From NCBI RefSeq assembly GCF_025144225.1, contig NZ_JALXXB010000002.1, positions 434,001-498,000 of the forward strand: a stretch of 64,000 nucleotides of DNA, written 5' to 3'. Positions 11,251 to 19,641 of this stretch are shown here, one piece after another. Under the pieces are notes generated by a model. The model was not told the DNA's origin and did no database searches. It saw only the letters and a list, made by a program, of their open reading frames with translations. How positions within the stretch are numbered: position 1 is the first letter of the stretch; the number at the start of each line of letters is the position of its first letter. A program made the position numbers and the translations under genes. The DNA is from Aestuariimicrobium sp. p3-SID1156 (GTDB taxonomy: Bacteria > Actinomycetota > Actinomycetes > Propionibacteriales > Propionibacteriaceae).

Positions 11251-13010
11251 TGGCGTCGCGCACCCAGGTCGTTGAGACCTCGCCCGCCCTCGAGACGCGG
11301 GAACCGGCCAAGCCGCACGCCCTGAAGGGTGCCTCCGGCGTCCTGAACTGGGCCGACGAGCGTCTGGGCCTTGCCTCGCTCGGGAAGAAGAACCTGCGCA
11401 AGGTCTTCCCCGATCACTGGTCCTTCCTGTTGGGTGAAGTCGCCCTCTACTCCTTCATCGTCCTGCTGCTGACCGGTGTGTTCCTCACCATCTGGTTCAA
11501 GCCGTCGATGGCCGAGGTCGAGTACCAGGGCTCCTACCAGATCCTGCAGGGCACCCAGATGTCCGAGGCCTTCGCCTCCACTCTGGACCTGTCCTTCGAC
11601 ATCCGGGGCGGCCTACTGGTCCGCCAGATCCACCACTGGGGCGCCATCCTGTTCGTGGCCTCGATCATGGCGCACATGCTGCGCGTGTTCTTCACCGGCG
11701 CGTTCCGCAAGCCTCGCGAGATCAACTGGCTGATCGGTGTGGGCCTGTTCGCGCTGGCCACCATCGAGGGCTTCGCCGGCTACTCCCTCCCTGACGACCT
11801 GCTCTCGGGTACTGGTCTTCGGTTCGTGGACGGCCTGATTCGCTCGATCCCGCTGATCGGAACCTGGGCTGAGTTCTTCGTCTTCGGCGGCGAGTTTCCC
11901 GGCGAGCTGATCGTGCCCCGCCTCTACATGGTGCACATTCTGCTGGTGCCCGGCATCCTGCTTGCCCTGATTTCGGCCCACCTGGCGCTGGTCGTCTACC
12001 ACAAGCACACCCAGTACCCCGGACCGGGCCGCACCGAGAAGAACGTGGTCGGCTACCCCCTGTTCCCGGTGTACATGGCCAAGGCCGGCGGTTTCTTCTT
12101 CGTCGTCTTCGGCGTCCTGGTCCTCATGGGTGCCTTCATGCAGATCAACCCGGTCTGGAAGTACGGTGCCTACAACCCGGCACAGGTGACCGCGGGCTCG
12201 CAGCCTGACTGGTACATGGGCTGGGTCGAGGGCGCAATCCGCATCATCCCACCGATGGAGTGGCACATCGGGCACACCACGTGGACCTGGTCCGTGTTCC
12301 TGCCCGGTGTCGGCCTGATGGGCATCCTGTTCACCGGTCTGGCCCTGTGGCCATTCTTCGAGGCCTGGGTCACCGGGGACAAGCGCGAGCACCACCTGCT
12401 GGACCTGCCGCACAATGCCCCCACCCGCACGGCCTTCGGCGTGTCCATGATGAGCATCTACGGCCTGTTCTGGATCGCCGGCGGCAACGACATCATCGCG
12501 ACCCAGTTCGCCCTGAGCCTCAATGGGGTGACCTGGTTTATTCGCATCGCGCTGTTCATCGTGCCCTTCCTCGCCTTCATCATCACCAAGCGCATCTGCA
12601 TCTCCAAGCAGCGCCGTGATCGTGAGCGCGTACTGCACGGGGGTGAGACCGGTGTCATCGTCCGCTCGCCGGATGGTGGTTACTCCGAGGCCCACGAGGC
12701 GCTCTCCCAGGACGAGCTGTGGACCCTCACCCAGCACGATGAGCCCCCGGTGCTGGTCGCCTCGGACGGTCTGGATGCCAACGGGGTGCCCAACGGCCAG
12801 AAGGTGTCGAAGTTCCGTGCCTCGATGAGCCGCTGGTTCCATGGGTACCGGGTGCAGCCGCCCACTCGCGAGGAGATCGCCGAGTCACAGCACCACGACG
12901 AGGAACGTGATCGCGATGTCGATCGGGAGGTCTCCAGCGGTGCGGCTCCGAGCTCGCATCCGCTCGAGCGCCATTCCGATGGCGATGCCGAGGTCGAAGC
13001 GCGCGTCTGA
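11250..13010 (+). CDS. qcrB: Cytochrome b subunit of the bcc complex
   Basis: Menaquinol-oxidising cytochrome b, target of Q203-type drugs in mycobacteria. 586 residues with about eight helices; haem ligands are H128/H142 (IHHWGAILF and SIMAHML) and H229/H244 (YMVHILL and ISAHLAL). A hydrophilic tail of about 130 residues after the last helix (from about residue 450) is typical for actinobacterial QcrB and rich in charge. Last gene of its operon, followed by a terminator. Confidence 0.96.
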   Translation: MASRTQVVETSPALETREPAKPHALKGASGVLNWADERLGLASLGKKNLRKVFPDHWSFLLGEVALYSFIVLLLTGVFLTIWFKPSMAEVEYQGSYQILQGTQMSEAFASTLDLSFDIRGGLLVRQIHHWGAILFVASIMAHMLRVFFTGAFRKPREINWLIGVGLFALATIEGFAGYSLPDDLLSGTGLRFVDGLIRSIPLIGTWAEFFVFGGEFPGELIVPRLYMVHILLVPGILLALISAHLALVVYHKHTQYPGPGRTEKNVVGYPLFPVYMAKAGGFFFVVFGVLVLMGAFMQINPVWKYGAYNPAQVTAGSQPDWYMGWVEGAIRIIPPMEWHIGHTTWTWSVFLPGVGLMGILFTGLALWPFFEAWVTGDKREHHLLDLPHNAPTRTAFGVSMMSIYGLFWIAGGNDIIATQFALSLNGVTWFIRIALFIVPFLAFIITKRICISKQRRDRERVLHGGETGVIVRSPDGGYSEAHEALSQDELWTLTQHDEPPVLVASDGLDANGVPNGQKVSKFRASMSRWFHGYRVQPPTREEIAESQHHDEERDRDVDREVSSGAAPSSHPLERHSDGDAEVEARV

Positions 13011-13037
13011 GGCCAGCTCGCTGACCCGTCATTGTGG

Positions 13038-13066
13038 ATGGGCGGTTCCCCCTGGGGGCCGCCCAT
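13038..13066 (+). terminator. Intrinsic terminator after qcrB
   Basis: 8-bp outer stem ATGGGCGG (13038-13045) with CCGCCCAT (13059-13066), closing an inner CCCCC/GGGGG stem. It lies 28 bases after the qcrB stop and before the convergent prepilin peptidase gene, and could serve both. Confidence 0.75.
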
Positions 13067-13116
13067 TCACCGTTCTCCAACACCGTTGCGCTGGGGTCCC
13101 GTCGAGGGCAGATGCC

Positions 13117-13827
13117 TCACCAGGCGCTCATGAGCAGCGCCAGGAAGGGCCCCGCCCACAGGGCCGGGCCATAGGGGAAGGCGGTCCCCAAGGGCGAGGG
13201 GTGGCGACGCCGATACAGTGCCACGGCGATCGCACAGACGGCACCCACGATGGTCCCCAGCAGCATGCCCGCCCACCAGGTCTGGACGCCCAGCGCCCCG
13301 CAGAATCCCCCGGTGAGGGTGGCGAGGCGCACATCGCCGTAGCCGAAGCCGTTGCCCACTCGCCAGATCACCCAGAACAGGCAGAAGGACGCCAGGGCTC
13401 CGAAGACTGCCCCGAGGCCGATCGGCCACCACCTGGCGCGGGGTTCCCAGAGCAGCACGCCCAGGGCCCCCAACAGGACCACGGCACTCACCGTCAGCCA
13501 GTGCAGCCGCGAGGGGAGATAGGTTGTTGCTGCATCGACACTTGACAGCGCAGCTCCCAGACCGGCCAGGGCCAGAGCCCCCAGAACCATCCCTCCGGCC
13601 AGGGGGCTGGTCCCTCCGGCGATGCCGCCCAGTGCCAGGGCAGGGATCGTGACGCCGGGGCGCACCAGGTCCCGGTACAGCGGCTTCACGAAGGGGTCAT
13701 CAGGGTCGACTTCCGGCTCGGGGAGCCTGGGCACGAGGAAGCGGACGGCGATCAGGGCCAGCAGGGCGGCAACCAGAGCCGTCATGGTGCCGGGCCAGAG
13801 CAAGGTTCGCCACAGGGGCAGGGGCAT
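13117..13827 (-). CDS. Prepilin peptidase-like protein (A24 family)
   Basis: Membrane aspartyl protease of the type IV leader peptidase family, which cuts class III signal peptides of pilins. 236 residues, about six helices. Both catalytic acids are present: D98 in SSVDAATTYLP and D165 in GFGYGDVRLA (the GxGD motif). The N-terminal cysteine-rich methylase domain of full PilD is absent, as in many actinobacterial forms. No pilin or secretion ATPase genes are nearby. The ATG at 13827 has a TAGGGT box 6 bases upstream, so it probably has its own leaderless promoter despite following another minus-strand gene by 9 bases. Confidence 0.85.
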   Translation of the reverse strand: MPLPLWRTLLWPGTMTALVAALLALIAVRFLVPRLPEPEVDPDDPFVKPLYRDLVRPGVTIPALALGGIAGGTSPLAGGMVLGALALAGLGAALSSVDAATTYLPSRLHWLTVSAVVLLGALGVLLWEPRARWWPIGLGAVFGALASFCLFWVIWRVGNGFGYGDVRLATLTGGFCGALGVQTWWAGMLLGTIVGAVCAIAVALYRRRHPSPLGTAFPYGPALWAGPFLALLMSAW

Positions 13828-13833
13828 GGGGAC

Positions 13834-13839
13834 ACCCTA
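13834..13839 (-). promoter_or_regulatory. -10 element of the prepilin peptidase gene, shared with an upstream stop codon
   Basis: TAGGGT on the minus strand, 6 bases before the ATG at 13827. Its first three bases are the TAG stop codon of the preceding 96-residue gene. Confidence 0.5.
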
Positions 13840-14127
13840 GGCCGCGACGGTCGCGGGTCGGGCACTTGCAAGCCGTCGATGGGCGTTCACGATCCTGTCG
13901 TCATCGACGCGGAGAAGTGCGACGCCGACCCGATGGGGGATGCGTCCCCAGCGGGGAGTGCAGCGCATCAGGGTTCGGGAGTCACCCCGGCTGAGACCGG
14001 CCGCGAGCAGCACGGCCCGCGCGCTGGTGTCGTGGCGAGCCGCGAGGTGGTCAAGCAGCAGGCGGAAGGGCCAGCCGTGCACCCACACGGCGTCCTCCGA
14101 GGGCTGAGGTGGGATTGTGCTGGACAT
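13837..14127 (-). CDS. Small protein of unknown function
   Basis: I do not recognise this family. 96 residues, start ATG at 14127 after GAAAGG (spacing about 7). The protein reads as soluble, mostly helical and basic (many Arg, pattern WPFRLLLDHLAARHD then ARAVLLAAGLSRGDSRTLMR), with RIPHRVGVALLRVDDDRIVNAHRRLASARP at the end spread over the last third. The helix-turn-helix-like spacing could suit nucleic-acid binding, but this is speculation. It sits between a terminator and the prepilin peptidase gene. Confidence 0.6.
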   Translation of the reverse strand: MSSTIPPQPSEDAVWVHGWPFRLLLDHLAARHDTSARAVLLAAGLSRGDSRTLMRCTPRWGRIPHRVGVALLRVDDDRIVNAHRRLASARPATVAA

Positions 14128-14232
14128 GGTGGGCCTTTCGCGAGGGATGCTTCTGCCCTGTAATGCCCATCCCCGGCCCTGCAATGTGACATCTCCCGGG
14201 TGAACTCTGGATGAACACATCTGGGAACGCAA

Positions 14233-14263
14233 CAGGGCCCGGATCCATCAGATCCGGGCCCTG
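14233..14263 (-). terminator. Intrinsic terminator of the DUF5324-like gene
   Basis: Perfect 13-bp stem CAGGGCCCGGATC (14233-14245) with its complement (14251-14263) around the loop CATCA, 43 bases after the minus-strand gene ending at 14306; on that strand TTGCGTT follows. Confidence 0.8.
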
Positions 14264-14305
14264 CGCCGTGAGGGTGTCACTCCTCAGGGGAGATCACGCC
14301 ACGGT

Positions 14306-15295
14306 TCAGCGCTGCGCCTTGCTGAAGCCTGCGGTCCGGGCGGCCTCCTCGGACACGAACCAGACGTCAGCGATGGTGCGCTCGTAACCGGCGGAATCGG
14401 GGGTGTGGTACTTCTTCGAGCGCTCGTTGCCCTTGATCGTGTGGTCAGCCGGAGGCTCCGAACCCACGTAGGCGCCCTCACCGTAGACGACGCCGGCAGG
14501 AGCGGACGCACCCTGGACGGCCTCGACGTCAGGAACGTCACCCTCGGCCGGAGCCTGGGCGGCGAAGTCCTCGCCGCCGGCGACGGGGCCACCCTCGGCG
14601 GTCATGCGCGCCTCGGCATCCCCCTCGACAGGCTGGGTTGCCGGGACCTCCTCGGTGCGCTCCTCGCCACCGGTGCTGTAGACCAGCGTGGAGTCGGCCT
14701 TGTGGGTGTCGGCGGTGTAGGCCGGGGAGGGCTCGTGGGCGGTCCAGCCGTCGTCCTTGGAGAGCAGGAACTGGCGCACGGCAACGGCGGCACCGGCGAG
14801 CAGGGCGCCCGCGGCCATCACCTTGGCAAGGGTGCGGGCCGCTCCGCCCTTCTTCTCCGCGACGGCGGGCGTGCGCACGTCCAGGTCGCCCTTGAGGGCA
14901 GCCACGGTGGCGAAGCCACGCTTGGTGGCCTCCTTGACGGCGGGGTGGTCCTCGGCCTCGTGCAGGATCTCGGTCAGCTTGGGCAACAGGTCATCGGCGA
15001 CGCGCTGGCGCGCGGCATCGACACCCGGGGTGACCAGGGCAGCCGCTCCGGCCAGCTTGGGGGCCAGATCCTTCTGGGCAGACTCCTTGGTGCGGTCGGC
15101 GATCTCCATCGACTTGGCCAGGGCGACCTTGGCTGCCGGAGCAGCCTTCTCCTGGGCCTGCCCGAGGGCGGCAACGAGGGCGGCAGCAGCCTGGTTGACG
15201 GCAGCGGCAGCGTGGTCAATGGCTGCGGATGCGCGGTCGGCGGCGGTCTCAGCTTCGACGGCGGCCTTCTTGATGTGCTTCTTGCGGCGGTCCAC
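14306..15295 (-). CDS. DUF5324-like membrane protein with C-terminal sunset-type motif
   Basis: 329 residues. GTG at 15295 follows a strong ribosome site GGAGGAAACC; the longer open frame before it has no such signal. The N-terminal 140 residues are Ala-rich amphipathic helix ([22 protein letters not shown] and similar), then one membrane helix ([18 protein letters not shown]), then an acidic low-complexity linker. The C-terminal 42 residues, with [13 protein letters not shown] and [17 protein letters not shown], match the small actinobacterial motif called the sunset domain. DUF5324 genes also neighbour cyclophilin genes in Streptomyces (from memory), as here. Function unknown; divergent from the cyclophilin gene. 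Confidence 0.7.
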   Translation of the reverse strand: MDRRKKHIKKAAVEAETAADRASAAIDHAAAAVNQAAAALVAALGQAQEKAAPAAKVALAKSMEIADRTKESAQKDLAPKLAGAAALVTPGVDAARQRVADDLLPKLTEILHEAEDHPAVKEATKRGFATVAALKGDLDVRTPAVAEKKGGAARTLAKVMAAGALLAGAAVAVRQFLLSKDDGWTAHEPSPAYTADTHKADSTLVYSTGGEERTEEVPATQPVEGDAEARMTAEGGPVAGGEDFAAQAPAEGDVPDVEAVQGASAPAGVVYGEGAYVGSEPPADHTIKGNERSKKYHTPDSAGYERTIADVWFVSEEAARTAGFSKAQR

Positions 15296-15356
15296 GGTTT
15301 CCTCCGTAGTGTGGTGGGGCTCGTGATCGAGCTGCTCGTGGTCGAGCGTGCCCTCC

Positions 15357-15362
15357 ACGCTA
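15357..15362 (-). promoter_or_regulatory. Candidate -10 element of the DUF5324-like gene
   Basis: TAGCGT on the minus strand, giving a leader of about 55 bases that ends in the GGAGGAAACC ribosome site. Confidence 0.45.
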
Positions 15363-15466
15363 GTGCGCCCTGGGGGGCCAGGGGAGGGACCGGGGGAAAT
15401 CAGCGTCCCCCAATTCACCCTGAGCGCACCCCCCTGAACCAGCCCCGACACATCCGCCCGGGGGAG

Positions 15467-15486
15467 ACAGGGAGTGAACTCCCTGT
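15467..15486. promoter_or_regulatory. 20-bp inverted repeat, candidate operator
   Basis: ACAGGGAGT-GA-ACTCCCTGT: perfect 9-bp arms with a 2-bp centre, in the divergent region between the DUF5324-like gene and the cyclophilin gene. It lies about 36 bases upstream of the cyclophilin -10 box, outside both transcripts as predicted, so a protein-binding site is more likely than an RNA hairpin. Confidence 0.5.
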
Positions 15487-15521
15487 TCGTCACGGGCGCT
15501 CCAGGCCCCGCCGCGTCCCCC

Positions 15522-15527
15522 TAGACT
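15522..15527 (+). promoter_or_regulatory. Candidate -10 element of the cyclophilin gene
   Basis: TAGACT, giving a leader of about 35 bases with the ribosome site GAGAGG before the GTG at 15569. Confidence 0.5.
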
Positions 15528-15568
15528 CGTGGTCACAGACACACCAAGAACGAACGAGAGGTTTCCTC

Positions 15569-16081
<513 letters not shown>

Positions 16082-16102
16082 GACATCACCAGCACCCCAC
16101 CC

Positions 16103-16132
16103 CAACGGGCCGACCACCTGGTCGGCCCGTTG
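16103..16132. terminator. Bidirectional terminator between cyclophilin and RAM-domain genes
   Basis: Perfect 13-bp stem CAACGGGCCGACC (16103-16115) with its complement (16120-16132), loop ACCT, between convergent genes. Confidence 0.85.
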
Positions 16133-16152
16133 TGCTGCCCGGCAGGTGGCCG

Positions 16153-16422
16153 TCAGAGCGAGAAGGCGGCGTCCAGGTCGTGACGTGAGAAGGTGCGGAA
16201 GGCGATGTGGGTCTCGGTCTCCTTGACCCCTGTCAGCTTGTTGATCCGGTCCGCGACCACTGCGGCGACCTGGTCAACGTCACGCACCCGCACCATGGCG
16301 ATGAGGTCGATGGCTCCGGTCACCGAGTAGACCTCGCTGACCCCCTCGATGCCAGCGATCTCCTCGGCGAGCTCGGGGATGGAGGAGACGTCGGCGGTGA
16401 CGAAGACGATGGCGTTGATCAT
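16153..16422 (-). CDS. Stand-alone Lrp/AsnC ligand-binding (RAM) domain protein
   Basis: 89 residues consisting only of the RAM domain of Lrp/AsnC regulators, without the DNA-binding helix-turn-helix: MINAIVFVTADVSSI, the glycine-containing turn YSVTGAIDLIAMVRV and a final amphipathic strand. Such proteins form dimers or higher oligomers and bind amino acids or partner with full Lrp proteins. The start ATG overlaps the stop of the preceding nuclease gene (ATGA), so the two are co-translated. Confidence 0.88.
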   Translation of the reverse strand: MINAIVFVTADVSSIPELAEEIAGIEGVSEVYSVTGAIDLIAMVRVRDVDQVAAVVADRINKLTGVKETETHIAFRTFSRHDLDAAFSL

Positions 16423-18239
16423 GACGACAGCCTAATCATCCCTGCCCTCGGGGCGTGGGCAGGATGCTGGCCACCACCACGATGTTCGCTCACCACCAGA
16501 GGTTCCTTCAGGGACACGTTCGCCAGCCGAGCCACGTCGACCTCCGGCAGGCAGGCATGGGCCGGCCACGCCCAGTCCCCCACCAGCTCGATGAATCGGA
16601 CGCCGTCGGCTTCCAGCCAGGAGGCCACCCGTTCGGCCTCCTCGATCGAGGCGGCTGGAAAGCCCGCACTCGGTGCTGGCACCGCCGCCGCATGCGCCAC
16701 TGCATCACGCGCCACCGCCTGGGGGATGGCCCCCGCGGGGGCGTACGCGGCGGCTGCCAGCCGACCGTAACGCAGGACGTGGATCTCCCAGCCTGCTCCG
16801 TCGTGTCGAGCCGCGACCATCTGCGGGCAGGATGACAGCGACCGCAGTCGGTGCCAGCGTCGGGTGGTGCCCAGGTAGGTGCGCAGGCGAGCGGTGAGTT
16901 CGGCAGCCTCCTCGAAGCGCTCCTGGCGCGCCAGGGAGGTGAGCCGGCGCCCCATCGCGCTCACCACGGGGCGCACGTCCTCACCGATGGCCCGACGCAG
17001 GGCGTCCACCACCTCGCTGTACTCGTTCTCACCGCCGTCCAGGAGACAGGGGGCCGGGCATCGCCCCATCTCGCCCTGCGCACAGGAGGCGCGCGGCCTG
17101 GTCGGGGAGAGCTTGTGGGTGCACTGGCGGATCCGGAAGCTGTCGTAGAGGGCCAGTACCCCCTGCTCGGCCTGCCTGCGTCCACTGAAGGGCCCCCAGT
17201 AGTCGGCGCCGTCATCGAGGACCTTCGACACGACCGACAGCCGAGGAAACGCCTCACTGGTCAGCTTCACCCAAGCCACCTTGTCCTGGCGGCGGGAGCG
17301 CCGGTTGTAGCGCGGGGAGTGCGCCGCGATCATGCGCAGCTCCTGTACTTCGGCCTCGAGGGGAGTGGCGCAGACCAGGTGGTCGACACCCGTGGCCACC
17401 CGCACCATCTCCTCCATGCGAGCACGCTTCTCCGCAGCAGTGAAGTAGGTACGGACGCGGCGCTTGAGGTTCACCGACTTGCCGACGTACAGCACCTCCC
17501 GGCGCGTGCGGCTGGGGTCGTCGGGGTCAGGAAGGTCGGCATGGAACCAGTAGATGCCCGGCTTCTCGGGCACAGTGTCAGCCCAGGTGCGCTTGGCCCG
17601 GCGCTGGGGGGAGACGCGGCGGGTCAGGTCATGGAGGTCCTCCAGGGTGGCAACGCCCAGATTGCCCACCCGCTCCAGCAGGCCGTGCAGAACGTCCACG
17701 GTGGCCCTCGCGTCGCTGAGCGCCCGGTGCTCGGGCGTGGTGGTCGCACGGAAGAAGGCGGCGAGGGTGGCCAGCTTCACGTTCGGGACCTCATCACGCA
17801 GGAGCACCTGCCTGGCCAGCGCCACCGTGTCGACCACGGTGGCAGCGGGCCATTCCTGACCATGCTCGTGGCAGGCTCGCTTCAGAAAACCGATGTCGAA
17901 GCCGGCGTTGTGGGCCACCAGGACACTGCCGCGGATGAACTCCAGGAAACTTGGTAGCACCTGGGCCAGAGTCGGCGCCGAGGCGACCATCTGGTTGGTG
18001 ATGCCGGTGAGCACGGCGATGAGCGGGGGGATGTGCGTGCGCGGGTTGACCAGGGTCTGGAACTCGCCGAGGACCTCACCGCCCTGCACCTTCACGGCGC
18101 CGATCTCGGTGATCTGGTCCTCGCCGCTGCCGCCGGTGGTCTCCAGGTCCACCACGACGAAGGTGACCTCCGACAGGGGGGTGCCGAGGTCCTCGATAGA
18201 GGGCTGGTACTGGCGATAGGCGGAGGCGATGGAGACCAT
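16419..18239 (-). CDS. DEDDh 3'-5' exonuclease fused to a UvrC-type GIY-YIG domain
   Basis: 606 residues. N-terminal DnaQ-like exonuclease: motif I VVDLETTGG, motif II VLVAHNAGFDIGFL, motif III HRALSDARATVDVL (HxAxxD), so metal binding looks intact. Middle GIY-YIG nuclease as in the UvrC N-terminus: PGIYWFHAD, then VLYVGKSVNLKRRVRTYF. The UvrC C-terminal RNase H-like half is missing. The architecture equals mycobacterial Rv2191-type proteins; a role in DNA repair is likely but the substrate is unclear. ATG at 18239 was preferred to GTG 18278 because a TACCGT box lies 7 bases upstream. Confidence 0.88.
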   Translation of the reverse strand: MVSIASAYRQYQPSIEDLGTPLSEVTFVVVDLETTGGSGEDQITEIGAVKVQGGEVLGEFQTLVNPRTHIPPLIAVLTGITNQMVASAPTLAQVLPSFLEFIRGSVLVAHNAGFDIGFLKRACHEHGQEWPAATVVDTVALARQVLLRDEVPNVKLATLAAFFRATTTPEHRALSDARATVDVLHGLLERVGNLGVATLEDLHDLTRRVSPQRRAKRTWADTVPEKPGIYWFHADLPDPDDPSRTRREVLYVGKSVNLKRRVRTYFTAAEKRARMEEMVRVATGVDHLVCATPLEAEVQELRMIAAHSPRYNRRSRRQDKVAWVKLTSEAFPRLSVVSKVLDDGADYWGPFSGRRQAEQGVLALYDSFRIRQCTHKLSPTRPRASCAQGEMGRCPAPCLLDGGENEYSEVVDALRRAIGEDVRPVVSAMGRRLTSLARQERFEEAAELTARLRTYLGTTRRWHRLRSLSSCPQMVAARHDGAGWEIHVLRYGRLAAAAYAPAGAIPQAVARDAVAHAAAVPAPSAGFPAASIEEAERVASWLEADGVRFIELVGDWAWPAHACLPEVDVARLANVSLKEPLVVSEHRGGGQHPAHAPRAGMIRLSS

Positions 18240-18246
18240 GCCGGAG

Positions 18247-18252
18247 ACGGTA
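18247..18252 (-). promoter_or_regulatory. -10 element of the DEDDh/GIY-YIG nuclease gene (leaderless)
   Basis: TACCGT on the minus strand, 7 bases before the ATG at 18239. Confidence 0.4.
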
Positions 18253-18297
18253 GACACGGCCCCCGACAATTCCTGCACTCAGATCCGGGACGCCCGC

Positions 18298-18335
18298 TTG
18301 GTCATTCCCCTGAGAGTGTCTTAGGGTTCTCTCAG
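18298..18335 (+). promoter_or_regulatory. Promoter of the NlpC/P60 gene with overlapping inverted repeat
   Basis: -35 TTGGTC (18298-18303), 18-bp spacer, -10 TAGGGT (18322-18327). A 7-bp inverted repeat, CTGAGAG (18310-18316) and CTCTCAG (18329-18335), brackets the -10 box and start site and is a candidate repressor site. Confidence 0.5.
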
Positions 18336-18369
18336 ACGATCCGTGCCGCACTGGAGGACCATCCTCGCC

Positions 18370-19566
18370 ATGTCCACTCGCACCATGCTGTCCTTCGGGC
18401 TGTCCTCCCATGTTCGGGCTGCCGTGGCCTCCTCCGCTGTGGGCCTGGTCCTGGCCTGTGGTCTGGCGGTCGCCCCCGCCCAGGTGGCCAGCGCCGAGCC
18501 GGACGCCGTCAAAGAGGCGCAGAAGAAGGTCAACGCCCTCCACGAGCAGAGCTCGCAGCTGGAACTGGAGCACAACAAGCTGGCGGAGAAGCTCGCCGCC
18601 GCGGACAAGAAGGTCGCCCGCCTCCAGAAGGACGCCACCGCCCAGCGGGCCAGGGTCAGCAGCATGCGCAAGAGCTTGCGCGGCGTCGCCCAGGCCCAGT
18701 TCCAGAACTCCAGGATGGGCCTGAGCGCACAGCTGGTCACGGCCAAGGACGAGACCTCGATGCTGCGCACGATGGCGACGGTGCATGCCACCACGCTGCG
18801 CACCACCACCCGCCTCCAGACCCTGCAGGCCGAGCAGGGCCGACTCACCACGCTGGAGAAGCAGCTGACCGACTCCCGTGACGAGATCAGGGTCGACAAA
18901 GAGAAGAAGTCGGACCTTCTCGCCGAGTACACGAAGAAATCCGAGGAAGCGGAGAAGGTCCTCAGCAAGCTCACCGCAGCGGAGAAGAAGCGCCTGGAGA
19001 AGCTACAGGACGAGGAGGCAGCCCGCCAGCTCGCGGCCCGGCGTGCTCGCGAGCAGCGCGCCGCCGCCACGCGCCCTGCGTCCACCGCAGCACAGGACAG
19101 AAGCACCACGGCGACGGACAGGACGCAGGACAAGAAGAAGCCGAACGCCACGTCCACCCCCGCCACCACGTCCACCCGGCAGGAGTCGACCCCCAGCGTG
19201 CCGGCGAGCAGTTCGGGCGCCGCTGCTGCGGTCGCCTATGCCCGCGCGCAGGTCGGGAAGGCCTACGTCACCGGTGCCGAGGGTCCCAACGCCTTCGACT
19301 GCTCCGGCCTGACCAGCGCTGCCTGGTCCCGCGCCGGGGTGAGCCTGCCGCGCACCTCCCAGGCCCAGGCCGGGGTCGGCGTCCCGGTCAGTCTGTCGAA
19401 CATCCAGCCCGGTGACCTGGTCATCTTCTACAGCAGCGCCAGCCATGTGGGCATCTATGTGGGCGGCGGCATGCTGGTGGACGCGGCCAACCCGCGCAAG
19501 GGTGTCCGGCTCATCTCGCTGCAGAACTCCTGGATGCCCATCCACTCCATCCGTCGCGTTGGCTGA
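18370..19566 (+). CDS. Secreted NlpC/P60 peptidoglycan hydrolase with coiled coil
   Basis: 398 residues. Signal peptide (to about residue 42, cut near VASA-EP), then a long coiled coil (about 44-240, heptads such as VNALHEQSSQLELEHNKLAEKL split over many turns), a Thr/Ser/Pro-rich linker, and a C-terminal NlpC/P60 cysteine peptidase with C311 in AFDCSGLTSAAW and H359 in SHVGIYVGGG. It cuts stem peptides of peptidoglycan outside the cell; the coiled coil probably controls activity, as in RipA-like proteins. ATG at 18370 follows GGAGG. Divergent from the nuclease gene; related to mycobacterial Rv2190c by neighbourhood. Confidence 0.92.
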   Translation: MSTRTMLSFGLSSHVRAAVASSAVGLVLACGLAVAPAQVASAEPDAVKEAQKKVNALHEQSSQLELEHNKLAEKLAAADKKVARLQKDATAQRARVSSMRKSLRGVAQAQFQNSRMGLSAQLVTAKDETSMLRTMATVHATTLRTTTRLQTLQAEQGRLTTLEKQLTDSRDEIRVDKEKKSDLLAEYTKKSEEAEKVLSKLTAAEKKRLEKLQDEEAARQLAARRAREQRAAATRPASTAAQDRSTTATDRTQDKKKPNATSTPATTSTRQESTPSVPASSSGAAAAVAYARAQVGKAYVTGAEGPNAFDCSGLTSAAWSRAGVSLPRTSQAQAGVGVPVSLSNIQPGDLVIFYSSASHVGIYVGGGMLVDAANPRKGVRLISLQNSWMPIHSIRRVG

Positions 19567-19591
19567 GTCGCAGCCGCGGATGCTGCCACTC

Positions 19592-19627
19592 GAGGCCGGG
19601 TGGCGCTGCGAGGCCGGGTGGCCCTGC
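19592..19627 (+). repeat. Tandem 18-bp repeat in the ROK kinase promoter
   Basis: GAGGCCGGGTGGCGCTGC followed at once by GAGGCCGGGTGGCCCTGC, 17 of 18 identical, ending 2 bases before the -10 box. It covers the expected -35 region and spacer. Confidence 0.6.
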
Positions 19628-19629
19628 TC

Positions 19630-19635
19630 TAGGGT
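19630..19635 (+). promoter_or_regulatory. -10 element of the ROK kinase gene (leaderless)
   Basis: TAGGGT, 6 bases before the GTG at 19642. Confidence 0.55.
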
Positions 19636-19641
19636 GGGCAC

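Noticed and set aside
14405..15568. N-terminal extension of the cyclophilin gene
   Set aside because: The extension is antisense to the DUF5324-like gene, while GTG 15569 has a ribosome site and matches the family start.
18310..18316. CTGAGAG as the core of a thiamine (TPP) riboswitch
   Set aside because: Other conserved TPP segments are missing and the leader before the NlpC/P60 gene is only about 36 bases.
18328..18369. c-di-AMP (ydaO) riboswitch before the NlpC/P60 gene
   Set aside because: Such elements need well over 100 bases of leader; a good promoter lies about 45 bases before the ATG.
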